DNA of 64,000 nt from JANQEA01 sp964530075 (lineage in GTDB: Bacteria > Bipolaricaulota > Bipolaricaulia > UBA7950 > UBA9294): contig CAZGXU010000001.1 in the NCBI GenBank assembly GCA_964530075.1, forward strand, positions 1 to 64,000. The letters run 5' to 3'. Below are positions 1 to 7,988 of this stretch, one piece after another (position 1 is the first letter of the stretch; each line of letters starts with the position of its first letter). A model generated the notes under the pieces. The model did not search any database. It was not told where the DNA came from and saw only the letters and a list, made by a program, of their open reading frames with translations. The translations under genes and the position numbers were made by a program.

Positions 1-942
1 CGTCCTGGGGCAGCGCGGGGCCGACACGACCGGCGGGCAGGATCGGCTTCGAGCGCAGCCGGACAGGCGGTCCGGCTCCTCGCGACGGACCAAGCTGGTC
101 ATCCTCCGCTCGCCCCCGGCCTTCCGGCAGACGGCGATCAGGTGCGTGCCCATGTCGAGGCAGCCGGGCTCCCGACAGGCCTCGATCTCCATTTCGATCA
201 ACCGGGTCCACGTCGGGTCCTCCTCGTGAAGCTCCGCGAGGACGTCCGCCGAATGGACCGACAGGCAACCGCTCGCCGACATCGCCTCGACGACGAGGCC
301 GGCCCGTTCGAGCGCGCTCCGGAGCTCGCCGGCCCGATACATGTGCGCGTAGTGGCGCCCCGGCCCGATCGTCTCGGGGCTCAGGTCCCCGGTCGCAAGG
401 ATGACGCGGTTCGCCTTCGGATCGGTCTCGAGGACCCCGCGCAGGTACTGATGGGCGGTCCCCCAGAGCGACATCACGCTCAGCAGGAGCGTCCCGCCGT
501 CCGCCGTCACCCGGCAGATCTCGGCGAGGGCGTCGTCGCGGCGCTCGAAGACGTAGCTCAGCGGGCCGCCGTAGCAGACGACCGCGTCGAACGACCCGTC
601 GGCGAAGTGCGGTCGGAGCTCGCACACGTCGCACTCGATCCAGGCCTCGACGGCCGACGCGAAATCCAGGCGGGCCGCGTTGTCGCGGTTCAGCCTGAGC
701 TGAACGGAGGAGAGGTCGGCGACGACGATCCGGTTGGTGATCCGCGCGATCTCGCGGGTAAATCGCCCGGCGCCGGCCCCGATCTCCAGTACGCGGTCAC
801 CGGGCTGGACGCGCTCCCGCAAATAGTGCAGGTGGACGCGGAACTTGACCCGCTCGACGGGGGACTCGTCCCAGCGGTCCCACTCGCACGCTCCGTACTC
901 GTCGTAATGCGCGCGGACCCAATCCGGGTCGTAGCGGGCCAT
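1..942 (-). CDS. Class I SAM-dependent methyltransferase (3' end outside window)
   Basis: The reading frame is open from an ATG at 942 to the left edge, so at least 314 codons are present and the C-terminus is missing. Residues 51-60 hold the glycine-rich SAM motif VLEIGAGAGR. An acidic strand end (VVADLS, about residues 73-78) and a post-core FDAVVCYGGPLSY segment follow, as in small-molecule class I methyltransferases (Methyltransf_11/25 type). The start is preceded by AGGAGG at good spacing. After about residue 285 the sequence becomes Arg/Pro/Cys rich and no longer looks domain-like, so the true stop may lie just beyond the edge. The substrate cannot be inferred. It is the last visible gene of a minus-strand run behind two small membrane proteins. 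Confidence 0.85.
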   Translation of the reverse strand, partial: MARYDPDWVRAHYDEYGACEWDRWDESPVERVKFRVHLHYLRERVQPGDRVLEIGAGAGRFTREIARITNRIVVADLSSVQLRLNRDNAARLDFASAVEAWIECDVCELRPHFADGSFDAVVCYGGPLSYVFERRDDALAEICRVTADGGTLLLSVMSLWGTAHQYLRGVLETDPKANRVILATGDLSPETIGPGRHYAHMYRAGELRSALERAGLVVEAMSASGCLSVHSADVLAELHEEDPTWTRLIEMEIEACREPGCLDMGTHLIAVCRKAGGERRMTSLVRREEPDRLSGCARSRSCPPVVSAPRCPRT

Positions 943-975
943 CGGCTGCCTCCTGCTCCGCGGGAAAGGGCTCGG

Positions 976-1434
976 TCACTCCTCGTCGGCCCAGTCTCGG
1001 ATCTTCTGCTTGATCTTCCGCTCGATGTGCTCGCCGAGGTCGTCCCAATCGACCTCCTCGTCGACGCCGACCCAACGGCCGAAGCCGCGCTTGATCCTCG
1101 CCTCGATCCGCTCAGCGAGATCGTCGAGGGCTTCGTCGTTCGTGGCCCATCGCGACACGTGGCTGCGGACCTTTCGTTCGATGCGGTCTCCGAGCGTGCT
1201 CCAGTCCCTTCGCGGTCGATCGCGCGTCCAGAGCCGCGGACGCACGCCGATCCCGACCCACGCGGACAGCAGGCTGACGAGGAACCAGAGCCCGGCCGCC
1301 TGGAGATAGGAAAGGGCCGGGGCGAGGCCGAGGTGCCCGGCGATCAGGCTGTTCCAGAGGAGCTGAATGATCCAGCTGAAGAAGAAGAACGCCGCGACCC
1401 CTCCGGCGGCGATCGCTTTGACGACCAGGTTCAT
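976..1434 (-). CDS. Small membrane protein with charged C-terminal tail
   Basis: Encodes 152 residues. The first 60 hold two predicted membrane helices (GGVAAFFFFSWIIQLLWN and a segment around LQAAGLWFLVSLLSAWVGIG). The C-terminal 90 residues are highly charged and contain two or three related blocks, including LGDRIERKVRSHVSRWA, LAERIEARIKRGFGRWV and LGEHIERKIKQKIRDWA, which would form amphipathic helices. GGGAGG precedes the ATG. The membrane part is clearly paralogous to the product of the gene just upstream (1477-1713). I do not recognise the family. The shape suggests an inner-membrane anchor with a cytoplasmic amphipathic repeat tail. Confidence 0.75.
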   Translation of the reverse strand: MNLVVKAIAAGGVAAFFFFSWIIQLLWNSLIAGHLGLAPALSYLQAAGLWFLVSLLSAWVGIGVRPRLWTRDRPRRDWSTLGDRIERKVRSHVSRWATNDEALDDLAERIEARIKRGFGRWVGVDEEVDWDDLGEHIERKIKQKIRDWADEE

Positions 1435-1476
1435 ATCGATCCCTCCCTTTCTTCGGTCGCTCGCCGCGTCGACATC

Positions 1477-1713
1477 CTAGTCGTGGAACTTGCGCCACTT
1501 CTTCGAGATCGTCGGCGAGACGCCGATCCCCGCCCACGCGAAGAAGATAATCGACAGGAACCAGAGCGCGGCCGCCTGCCAGTAGTTCAGCTTGACGGCG
1601 ACCAGCGCGAGCTGATCGAACAGGATTGCGTTCCACAGCAGCTGAATGATCCAGCTGAAGAAGAAGAACGCCGCGATCCCTCCGCCCGTGATCACACCCC
1701 GTAGAAGCTTCAT
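1477..1713 (-). CDS. Small two-helix membrane protein, paralog of its downstream neighbour
   Basis: Encodes about 78 residues if translation starts at MKLLRG. This start is preferred over an in-frame ATG at 1791 because GGAGG lies upstream, the N-terminus then matches the paralog at 976-1434, and the extended -10 at 1749-1757 would lie inside the longer version. It contains GGGIAAFFFFSWIIQLLWN, nearly identical to the neighbour's first helix, and a second helix around WQAAALWFLSIIFFAWAGIG. It lacks the charged repeat tail and ends in KKWRKFHD. It looks like a tandem duplication in which one copy gained or lost the tail. Function unknown. Confidence 0.7.
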   Translation of the reverse strand: MKLLRGVITGGGIAAFFFFSWIIQLLWNAILFDQLALVAVKLNYWQAAALWFLSIIFFAWAGIGVSPTISKKWRKFHD

Positions 1714-1748
1714 CCTTCGTGACACCTCCGTCCAACTTGGTTTCAGAT

Positions 1749-1757
1749 ATTCTACCA
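1749..1757 (-). promoter_or_regulatory. Extended -10 promoter element TGGTAGAAT
   Basis: On the minus strand TGG directly precedes TAGAAT, an extended -10 with no recognisable -35. It lies 35 nt upstream of the ATG at 1713 and could drive the 1713-to-1 gene run. Confidence 0.45.
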
Positions 1758-1863
1758 CCAGTCTGTCGGACGAGACGGGCGATCGGTTCAACGGTCGGAG
1801 GATCGGCCGCGGGGTCCTGCCGGTCCCACCGCGCGCCGGTCCGTGCCGGCGGGGCGTCCCACC

Positions 1864-3093
1864 CTAGAACTCCCAGTCGGGCAACGGGGTCGGAAGGCGG
1901 AACGCGCGATCGAGGCGCGCGAGCAGCCCGGGCGGTCCGGCGAGCTCGTCGGTCCACGACAGCGAGCTGGCCGATCGGACGCCGAGCCACATCCGGGAGA
2001 ACGCGTTGACCGACGCCGTCAACGTGGGAAGCGATCGGTCCGTCCCGCGATCGGCGCGGGAGTCGGATCCGACCACGACGACGTACGCCCCTCCGATCCC
2101 CCGCCAGGGGGAGGCGTCCTCGAGGAACGGCTCGATCGGATCGGAGAGCGCCAGGTTGAATCGGACCGGCTCCGCGTCCAGGGAGGTCCCCGCCAGAGCG
2201 CCGGGGAGATCGAGGATCCGGACCTGCCAGTAGGCGCTTGCGGTCATCCGGTTTTCGTGGGGCGATCGCCGCGTGATCTGGCGCGCTTTGAACGGCCGGC
2301 GGAGCAGGTCCTGAAGCTGGATTCCGGCCGGCTCCCGCAGTTCGATCGAGCGGACCTGTTCCTCGAAGCTGCGGAGGAGAGCGAGGAGCTCGAGAAACTC
2401 GTCCTTCGTCCGGTAGGCCATCCAGAAGACGGAGTACGGCCCGTGCTCCGTCTCCTTCGCCGAGCACCACATGTGGTGGGTCAGGGCTCCCCCGTCGTCG
2501 GTGTAGCCGAGTCCGAAGCCGTTCTCGCCCCACCGCGTGTCGGCGCGGGTCAGCTCGGGGCTGTCGATGTTGCACGAGCCGTGTCGGCGGATCCGACGGA
2601 GGCGCCCGGCGTGCATCCGCTCCCAGTCGGAGAGAGCGAGGCGGACCGGGATTCCGGGCTTGCGGGAGACGGTCAGGAGGGCCGGGTCGAACGCGCACCA
2701 GTGCTCGTAGGTCCCGTTGCCGAATCCGAGCTGGTTGTAGTACCCCTGCTCGAAGACGCCGAGCATCGCGACTTGGCTCCCGGCCGCCGCGCTCTCGGCC
2801 AACACGCGTGCCGTCAGCCGACCGGCGAGACCCCGCTTCCGCGCGACGCGGCTTGTGGTGACTCCGGTCACGGCGGTCAGCGACAGATCGCGCTCTCCGT
2901 GCCGGATCGTCCCGGGGTCGGTCGTCACCATGCATTCGGCGCTTCCGTTGAGCTCGGCGACCATCGTCCGGCCGCTTTCGACCAGGTCGCCGAGCGCCTC
3001 CTCGTGTTCCGGCTTGGTGCACCACCCGACCTCGCGGTAGATCCGGAGGACGTCGTCCTTGTCTCGATCCGGTTCGTAGTCCCTCAACTGCAT
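1864..3093 (-). CDS. Eis-like GNAT N-acetyltransferase
   Basis: Encodes 409 residues, the usual length of the Eis (enhanced intracellular survival) family: two GNAT folds plus a C-terminal sterol-carrier-like domain. An acetyl-CoA loop of the RxxGxxG/A type (ARKRGLAGRL) lies near residues 84-93, followed by the family-typical GVFEQGYYNQLGFGNGTYEHW. The protein ends in LPDWEF; in characterised Eis proteins the C-terminal Phe carboxylate acts in catalysis, so an intact terminal Phe is meaningful. GGGGAGAG precedes the ATG. It lies 45 nt downstream of the SDR gene at 3139-3897, so the two are probably cotranscribed. Family members acetylate amines such as aminoglycosides; the natural substrate here is unknown. 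Confidence 0.88.
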   Translation of the reverse strand: MQLRDYEPDRDKDDVLRIYREVGWCTKPEHEEALGDLVESGRTMVAELNGSAECMVTTDPGTIRHGERDLSLTAVTGVTTSRVARKRGLAGRLTARVLAESAAAGSQVAMLGVFEQGYYNQLGFGNGTYEHWCAFDPALLTVSRKPGIPVRLALSDWERMHAGRLRRIRRHGSCNIDSPELTRADTRWGENGFGLGYTDDGGALTHHMWCSAKETEHGPYSVFWMAYRTKDEFLELLALLRSFEEQVRSIELREPAGIQLQDLLRRPFKARQITRRSPHENRMTASAYWQVRILDLPGALAGTSLDAEPVRFNLALSDPIEPFLEDASPWRGIGGAYVVVVGSDSRADRGTDRSLPTLTASVNAFSRMWLGVRSASSLSWTDELAGPPGLLARLDRAFRLPTPLPDWEF

Positions 3094-3138
3094 GGCTCTC
3101 CCCTTCGTTCGGCTTCGTCCTCGTCGCGAGGAGGGCTT

Positions 3139-3897
3139 CTACTGCATGAACAGGCCGCCGTTGGCGTTGATCGTCTGTCCGGTGACGTACCCGGCGTCCT
3201 CGGAGGCGAGGAAGGCGACGACGGCGGCGATCTCGTCCGGCTCCGCGATCCTGCGCGCCGGGATCTTCGCCGCGATCTCGTCCTCTCGCGTCGCCAGCGC
3301 CGCGGCGTTCATGTCGGTCCGCGTGTACCCCGGCGAGACGGCGTTGACCGTGATCGTCGGCGCGAGCTCGCGGGCAAGCGACTTGGTCAGCCCGATCAGG
3401 CCGGACTTCGCGGCGGCGTAGTGCGCTCCGTGGTCCGATCCGGTCATCGCCCGAAGCGAGCAGACGTTGACCACGCGGGCCCACGGTTCCTTCTTCAGGA
3501 ACGGCAGGGCGGCCCGCACGGTGAACATCGCCGCCGACAGGTTGACGGCGACGGCTCGGTTCCAATCCTCGACCGTCAGCTCGTCGAGCGTCCTGTGTTG
3601 CGAGAAGCCGGCGTTGTTGACGACGATCCGGATCCCCCCGAACGCCGAGGCCGTCTCGTCGATCATCCGCCGTACCTGCTCCGGGTCCCCGACGTCGGCG
3701 CGGACGACGATCGCCCGCCCGCCGGCCGCCTCGATCTCCTCCGAGACGCCCCGCGCGCGGTCCTCGTTCGCGAGGCAGTTGACGCAGACGCCATACCGGA
3801 TGGCTCCGAGGCGGCGCGCGATCGCAGCTCCGATTCCGCGGGAGCTGCCGGTGACGACGGCCCCGGGCAAGGTCTGGACATCGGGTTCGTGTTCCAT
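3139..3897 (-). CDS. SDR-family 3-oxoacyl-ACP reductase-like protein
   Basis: Encodes 252 residues, a classical short-chain dehydrogenase. The nucleotide-binding motif is TGSSRGIGAAIA near the N-terminus, followed by NNAG, the YAAAKSG catalytic Tyr-Lys pair, and the NAVSPGYTRTDM and YVTGQTINANGG segments of the FabG-like group. A longer open frame runs upstream to 4593, but ATG 3897 is chosen because the fold begins there and a TATAAT lies only 10 nt upstream. No Shine-Dalgarno is present, so the mRNA is probably leaderless. This is a second FabG-like gene beside the one in the fatty-acid operon (17774-18505), so it may serve another oxidoreduction. Substrate unknown. Confidence 0.85.
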   Translation of the reverse strand: MEHEPDVQTLPGAVVTGSSRGIGAAIARRLGAIRYGVCVNCLANEDRARGVSEEIEAAGGRAIVVRADVGDPEQVRRMIDETASAFGGIRIVVNNAGFSQHRTLDELTVEDWNRAVAVNLSAAMFTVRAALPFLKKEPWARVVNVCSLRAMTGSDHGAHYAAAKSGLIGLTKSLARELAPTITVNAVSPGYTRTDMNAAALATREDEIAAKIPARRIAEPDEIAAVVAFLASEDAGYVTGQTINANGGLFMQ

Positions 3898-3907
3898 CGT
3901 GGAGCGG

Positions 3908-3913
3908 ATTATA
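3908..3913 (-). promoter_or_regulatory. -10 box TATAAT of a leaderless gene
   Basis: A perfect TATAAT on the minus strand, separated by 10 nt from the ATG at 3897. Transcription would begin within a few bases of the start codon. No good -35 is visible. Confidence 0.55.
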
Positions 3914-3941
3914 TCTGCGCGGGATGGAGGCTTCGAAGGGG

Positions 3942-4787
3942 TCAGAGATGCTTTAGCGCCTCTCGAGCGACCTCGACCCGTCGCTCGTCCTCGAGCCAGC
4001 GCATCAGCTCCGGGCGGACGATCTCGGGGCAACGGCGCCCGAGTCGCCACATCGCGGAGGAGACGGCCCGCCAGACGGGGCGACGCTCGTCGAGGGAAAG
4101 CTTGCGAAGGACGATCACTGCCTTCCGAGCGATCGGCGCGGCCGGCGGAGCGGAGAACGCCATCGCAACGTTCCACAGGACCGGCGAGGCGTTCGACGTC
4201 GACCACTTGACGAGGTACTCGAACGCGTTGGTCGGATAGCAGCGCAGAAGGCACCCGCCGAGGACCGATGGGCCGAGGTTCCGTCGGATCGTCGCGTCCT
4301 CGTCGGAGAGGAGCGGCTCGAGGAGTTTGAGGAGCGGCTCCGCGCGCTCGAGGCGATTGGGACGCGCCGCGCGCCCCGCGGCGATCACGACCGCACGGCG
4401 GACGTTCGCCGACGGGCGCTCCCGCCATTCTCGGAGCGCGCCGAGCATCCCGGTGAAGTCGCCGCGGAGCATTCGGCCGCACGTCTCCGCAGCGGCGTCG
4501 CGGACGGTCCAATCCGCATCGTCGGCGAGGCGCTGCAGGAGCTTCAGCGCGGCCTGGGCGTCGTGCCGGTAGCAGGTCGGGACCAACTGGCACGCGAGGT
4601 GAAGGGACGCGGAGTTCCCTTTGGCGATAAGGTCCCGAGTCTGTTCGAGAACGGCCTTCGCATCTTCCGTCGCCTCGACGAGCCGATCGGCCGCGTAGCG
4701 GACGTCCTGAACCTTGGCCCCTTCGAGGGCGCGTGCGAGCGAATCGAGCTTCCCTCGAGCGATGATTCGGTCGATCCGGTCTCGCAT
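3942..4787 (-). CDS. HEAT-repeat protein
   Basis: Encodes 281 residues, almost entirely alpha-helical. It is built from paired helices of the HEAT type, for example DADWTVRDAAAETCGRML, SANVRRAVVIAAGRA and DEDATIRRNLGPSVLGG. The solenoid resembles AlkD-like DNA-alkylation-repair proteins, but I see no clear AlkD catalytic Trp/Asp/Arg set, so it is left as a HEAT-repeat protein. A promoter (TTGACG, 18 nt, TACAGT) lies upstream at 4820-4849. No strong ribosome site precedes the ATG. It ends 29 nt before the next gene's TATAAT, so the downstream SDR gene appears to be separately transcribed. Confidence 0.8.
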   Translation of the reverse strand: MRDRIDRIIARGKLDSLARALEGAKVQDVRYAADRLVEATEDAKAVLEQTRDLIAKGNSASLHLACQLVPTCYRHDAQAALKLLQRLADDADWTVRDAAAETCGRMLRGDFTGMLGALREWRERPSANVRRAVVIAAGRAARPNRLERAEPLLKLLEPLLSDEDATIRRNLGPSVLGGCLLRCYPTNAFEYLVKWSTSNASPVLWNVAMAFSAPPAAPIARKAVIVLRKLSLDERRPVWRAVSSAMWRLGRRCPEIVRPELMRWLEDERRVEVAREALKHL

Positions 4788-4819
4788 CGTATCACCGTGG
4801 CACGGGACGTGGATCCCTC

Positions 4820-4849
4820 ACTGTAGCGGTCGAGGCGAGCCGCCGTCAA
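4820..4849 (-). promoter_or_regulatory. Promoter of the HEAT-repeat gene (TTGACG-18-TACAGT)
   Basis: On the minus strand TTGACG (4844-4849) is followed after 18 nt by TACAGT (4820-4825), giving a leader of about 26 nt. It is divergent from the promoter at 4860-4888, 10 nt away. Confidence 0.6.
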
Positions 4850-4859
4850 GTCGCCCCGG

Positions 4860-4888
4860 TTGCCGGCCGATACCCGATCGTCTACGAT
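4860..4888 (+). promoter_or_regulatory. Promoter of the tryptophanase-like gene (TTGCCG-17-TACGAT)
   Basis: TTGCCG (4860-4865), a 17-nt spacer and TACGAT (4883-4888). Transcription from here would give a leader of about 190 nt before the ATG at 5087, containing the small ORF at 4928-5035. Confidence 0.55.
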
Positions 4889-4927
4889 CTCCGGGCGGTC
4901 CTGAAGCCCGCACAAGGGGGTAGGGAA

Positions 4928-5035
4928 GTGGGTTGCACGAAGGACTTCGCAGCGGTTTTGGCATGGCTTGAGGGCAACGCCGATCCGTTGGAGGCCGTCC
5001 GTCGAAGCATTCCCCATCCGCCGTTTCTCGCCTGA
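4928..5035 (+). CDS. Candidate TnaC-like leader peptide
   Basis: A 36-codon frame beginning with GTG, preceded by the purine-rich GGGGGTAGGGAA, in the leader of the tryptophanase-like gene. It encodes 35 residues beginning MGCTKDFAAVLAWLEG and ending HPPFLA. The only Trp is residue 13, and prolines occur at 20 and near the end. In enteric bacteria a short leader peptide (TnaC) with one critical Trp at position 12 stalls ribosomes with tryptophan and allows tnaA transcription. The similarity here is in position, length and the single Trp, not in aligned sequence. The stop lies 51 nt before the tnaA-like start. It could also be an unrelated small protein or chance. Confidence 0.4.
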   Translation: MGCTKDFAAVLAWLEGNADPLEAVRRSIPHPPFLA

Positions 5036-5086
5036 TCGCGGGCGGGTCGTGTGTTGTGCACGGAAGAAACGGCGAAAGGAGCGGGA

Positions 5087-6472
5087 ATGCGAGAGGAAGG
5101 AACGCACAAACCCTATCGAATCAAGGTCGTCGAGCCGATCCGCGTCCTCTTAAAGGCGGAGCGCGAGCGGCGGCTCGAGGAGGCCGGATACAACGTTTTC
5201 AACCTTCATGCGAGCGACATCTACGTCGATCTGCTGACCGATTCCGGGACCGGCGCGATGAGCCAGGAGCAGTGGGCGGCGATGATGCGGGGCGACGAGT
5301 CCTACGCCGGGAGCCGGAGTTACGATCGATTCCGTGCCGCGGTCGACGGAATCTTCGGATTCGACCACGTCCTCCCGACGCACCAAGGGCGGGCGGCGGA
5401 GAACGTCCTGTTCTCGTCGATCCTGAAGCCGGGCGACGTCGTCCCGAACAACATGCACTTCGACACGACCCGCGCCAACGTGATCGCCAACGGAGGGGAT
5501 CCGGTGAACCTCGTCTCCGATGTCGCGTTCGAGCCGGCGGTGGAGCACCCGTTCAAAGGGAATATGGATCCGGAGAAGCTCGAGCGGTTGATCGCCGAGG
5601 TGGGACCCGATCGAATCCCGCTGGTGATGATGACGATCACCAACAACAGCGTCGGCGGCCAGCCGGTCTCTCTCGCCAACCTGGGGGAGATCGGCCAAAT
5701 CGCGCGGAGCTGCGGGATCCCGTTCTTCCTCGACGCGTGCCGTTTCGCCGAAAACGCGTACTTCATCCGAGAGCGCGAGCCGGGGTACGCGGGCAAGACC
5801 CCGTTGGAGATCGCTAGGGAGATGTTCGCCCTCGCCGACGGGATGACGATGAGCGCGAAAAAGGATGGACTGGTCAACATCGGCGGGATCCTCGCGATGA
5901 ACGATCGCCGTCTGTACGAGGCGGCACGCGAGCGGCTGATCCTGATGGAAGGGTTCCCGACGTACGGCGGCCTGGCCGGACGCGACCTCGAGGCGCTCGC
6001 CGTCGGCCTCTACGAGGCGCTCGACATCGACTACCTCGCCGATCGGATCGCGCAGACACGCTATCTCGGCGAAGGGCTGCTCGCGGCGGGGGTCCCGATC
6101 GTCGAGCCGATCGGAGGCCACGCCGTCTACATCGACGCGAAGTCTCTCCTTCCTGGGTTCCCGCGGCGCGAGTTTCCCGCCCTGGCGGTCGCCAACGGGC
6201 TCTACGTCGAGTCAGGTGTCCGCGGGGCGGAGATCGGGAGCGTCATGTTCGCCCATGAAGACGAGGACGGGAACGAGGTCTTCCCGAAGCTCGAGCTGGT
6301 CCGCCTCGCCATCCCCCGGCGGACGTACACGCGGGCGCACTTCGACGCGGTGATCGCCGGTGGGGAGAGGGTCGCTTTGCATCGCGACGCGCTCCCGGGT
6401 TATCGGATCGTCGCCGGACGCGGTCCGCTTCGTCACTTCGTCGCCCGGTTCGAGCCGATCGATCGGCTCTGA
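5087..6472 (+). CDS. tnaA: Tryptophanase / tyrosine phenol-lyase family beta-eliminating lyase
   Basis: Encodes 461 residues, the usual length. This PLP enzyme family cleaves tryptophan to indole, pyruvate and ammonia, or tyrosine to phenol, pyruvate and ammonia. Diagnostic segments are IDLLTDSGTGAMS-like near residue 46 (here VDLLTDSGTGAMSQEQW), LPTHQGRAAE, FLDACRFAENAYFI, and the PLP lysine in MSAKKDGLVNIGG (Lys258/259). ATG 5087 is chosen over 5051 because AAAGGAGCGGG precedes it. Sequence alone does not separate tryptophanase from tyrosine phenol-lyase; the Trp-containing small ORF in its leader favours tryptophanase. It is followed after 16 nt by an EamA transporter, a plausible amino-acid or product exporter or importer. 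Confidence 0.9.
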   Translation: MREEGTHKPYRIKVVEPIRVLLKAERERRLEEAGYNVFNLHASDIYVDLLTDSGTGAMSQEQWAAMMRGDESYAGSRSYDRFRAAVDGIFGFDHVLPTHQGRAAENVLFSSILKPGDVVPNNMHFDTTRANVIANGGDPVNLVSDVAFEPAVEHPFKGNMDPEKLERLIAEVGPDRIPLVMMTITNNSVGGQPVSLANLGEIGQIARSCGIPFFLDACRFAENAYFIREREPGYAGKTPLEIAREMFALADGMTMSAKKDGLVNIGGILAMNDRRLYEAARERLILMEGFPTYGGLAGRDLEALAVGLYEALDIDYLADRIAQTRYLGEGLLAAGVPIVEPIGGHAVYIDAKSLLPGFPRREFPALAVANGLYVESGVRGAEIGSVMFAHEDEDGNEVFPKLELVRLAIPRRTYTRAHFDAVIAGGERVALHRDALPGYRIVAGRGPLRHFVARFEPIDRL

Positions 6473-6488
6473 GCCGTAGGACGGGAGG

Positions 6489-7394
6489 ATGACGGCCGAG
6501 CGAATCGGGGAGCTGGCGGCGCTCGGGACGTCGGTCCTCTGGGCGCTGACCTACGTCCAGTTCACGATCGCCGTTCGCGCGATCGGTCCGTTGAGGCTGA
6601 ACCGTCTGCGGCTGTCCGTCGCGCTCGTCTGTCTGTTCGTCGCGCACGCGGTCGTCTACCGGTCGCCGGTTCCGCTCGACGCGGAAGCGGTCCGTTGGGG
6701 CTGGCTGATCCTCTCGGGGGTGTTCGGATTCGCGATCTCCGACGCCTTTCTGTTCAGCGCGCTCCTGCGCCTGGGGGCGCATCGCACGTCGCTACTGATG
6801 GCGCTGATCCCGGTCGTCAGCACGCTCCTCGCGTGGGGAGCGTTCGGCGAGCGGCTGACGTGGCTCCAGATCGTCGCCGCCTGCATCACCGTCGGCGGGA
6901 TCACCCTGGTCGTGTCGGCGCGCCGCCCTCATGACCCGAAGGGTGAGCCGACGGGGCATGCGGTCGCCGGGGTCCTGTTCGCCGTTGGGGCGGTCGCGGC
7001 GCAGTCGCTCCGCTACATCCTGTCGAAACAGGGGATGAGCGGCGGGTATTCCGTCCTGTCGACGAACGTGATCCAGATCCTGGCGGCGACGATCGCCGTC
7101 TGGATCCCGGCGCTCGTCTCGGGAAGCTGGAGGGCGAGCCTCTCCGCGCCGTTCGGTCGGCGTGCGGCCGCCTCGACGATTGGGGGGGCGATCACCGGTC
7201 CGTTCCTCGGCGTGACCCTGTCGCTCGTCGCATTGGCGAGGGCGCCCGTCGGGATCGCCTCGACACTGATGGCGCTCGTGCCGGTCTTCCTCCTCCCCTT
7301 CTCGCGGTTCGTCCTGAAAGAGACGATCGGTTTCCGGGCCGTCGTCGGGACGCTGCTCGCCGTCGGGGGCGTGGCCGTCCTACTCCTCGTCTAG
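6489..7394 (+). CDS. EamA/DMT-superfamily transporter
   Basis: Encodes 301 residues with ten predicted membrane helices in two homologous halves, each an EamA repeat (about residues 6-135 and 150-298). Each half ends in a helix of the type LTWLQIVAACITVGGITLVV / IGFRAVVGTLLAVGGVAVLLLV. DMT proteins move amino acids, nucleosides or related metabolites across the inner membrane; the substrate is not readable. GGGAGG directly abuts the ATG and a TAGGA lies slightly upstream. It is probably in an operon with the lyase gene. The 3' end overlaps the convergent tsaC gene by 15 bp. Confidence 0.88.
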   Translation: MTAERIGELAALGTSVLWALTYVQFTIAVRAIGPLRLNRLRLSVALVCLFVAHAVVYRSPVPLDAEAVRWGWLILSGVFGFAISDAFLFSALLRLGAHRTSLLMALIPVVSTLLAWGAFGERLTWLQIVAACITVGGITLVVSARRPHDPKGEPTGHAVAGVLFAVGAVAAQSLRYILSKQGMSGGYSVLSTNVIQILAATIAVWIPALVSGSWRASLSAPFGRRAAASTIGGAITGPFLGVTLSLVALARAPVGIASTLMALVPVFLLPFSRFVLKETIGFRAVVGTLLAVGGVAVLLLV

Positions 7395-7988
7395 GATGGG
7401 CCGTAGCCGCTGCGGAAGCTCGCCGCGGACGATGCGCGGCGGCCGCTCCGTGAGATCGAGGATCGCCGAAGGACTCACCCCGGTCGGTCCGGTGACGATC
7501 AAGTCGACGGAGGTGAACCGATCGATGATCGCATCGATGTCGGCGAGCGGCGGCTCCCCGTGGCGGTTGACGCTCGTGCCGAACAGCGGCCGATCGAGCC
7601 GCGCGAGCGTCCGCTCGAAAAACGGATGCGCCGGGACCCGGACCCCGACCTTCCCACCGGCGACCGACGACGGCGGGGCACCGCACGCCCCCGGGAGGAG
7701 GAGCGTGTACGGGCCGGGAAGGAGCCGCTCGACCAGGTCGCGCAGGCGCCCGTCGAGCGCGGCGAAACGCTCGACCGCACGGCGGGTCGGAAGGAGGAGC
7801 GCGAACGGCCGATCGACGGGGCGGCCCTTCAGCGCGCGGACGCGCTCGAGGCTCCGCTCGTCCCACGGGTTCCCGCCGATCCCGTAGATCGTGTCCGTCG
7901 GGAAGACGATCGTCTTCCCCGTCTCCAACGCCGCATCGACGGCGGAGAGGGTCTCCGGGTCATCGTGGGGGAGGACGCGCGGCATCAT
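7380..7988 (-). CDS. tsaC: L-threonylcarbamoyladenylate synthase (Sua5/YrdC family)
   Basis: Encodes 202 residues forming a single YrdC domain, so it is the short TsaC type rather than the two-domain Sua5. It makes threonylcarbamoyl-AMP for the universal t6A37 tRNA modification. Signature segments are IVFPTDTIYGIGGNPWDE, KGRPVDRPFALLL, LPGPYTLLLPG, VGVRVPAHP and FGTSVNRHGEPP. It begins with ATGATG whose first ATG overlaps the TGA of ychF (ATGA, 4-bp overlap), indicating translational coupling. It is convergent and slightly overlapping with the EamA gene. Confidence 0.92.
   Translation of the reverse strand: MMPRVLPHDDPETLSAVDAALETGKTIVFPTDTIYGIGGNPWDERSLERVRALKGRPVDRPFALLLPTRRAVERFAALDGRLRDLVERLLPGPYTLLLPGACGAPPSSVAGGKVGVRVPAHPFFERTLARLDRPLFGTSVNRHGEPPLADIDAIIDRFTSVDLIVTGPTGVSPSAILDLTERPPRIVRGELPQRLRPILDEE

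Noticed and set aside
142..1704. A long plus-strand open frame across the methyltransferase and small membrane genes.
   Set aside because: Low-complexity Arg/Asp/Pro/Glu composition typical of antisense reading of GC-rich genes; the minus strand has recognisable proteins with ribosome sites.
1843..4239. A nearly 800-codon plus-strand open frame.
   Set aside because: It runs antisense to the Eis-like, SDR and HEAT genes, all of which have family motifs.
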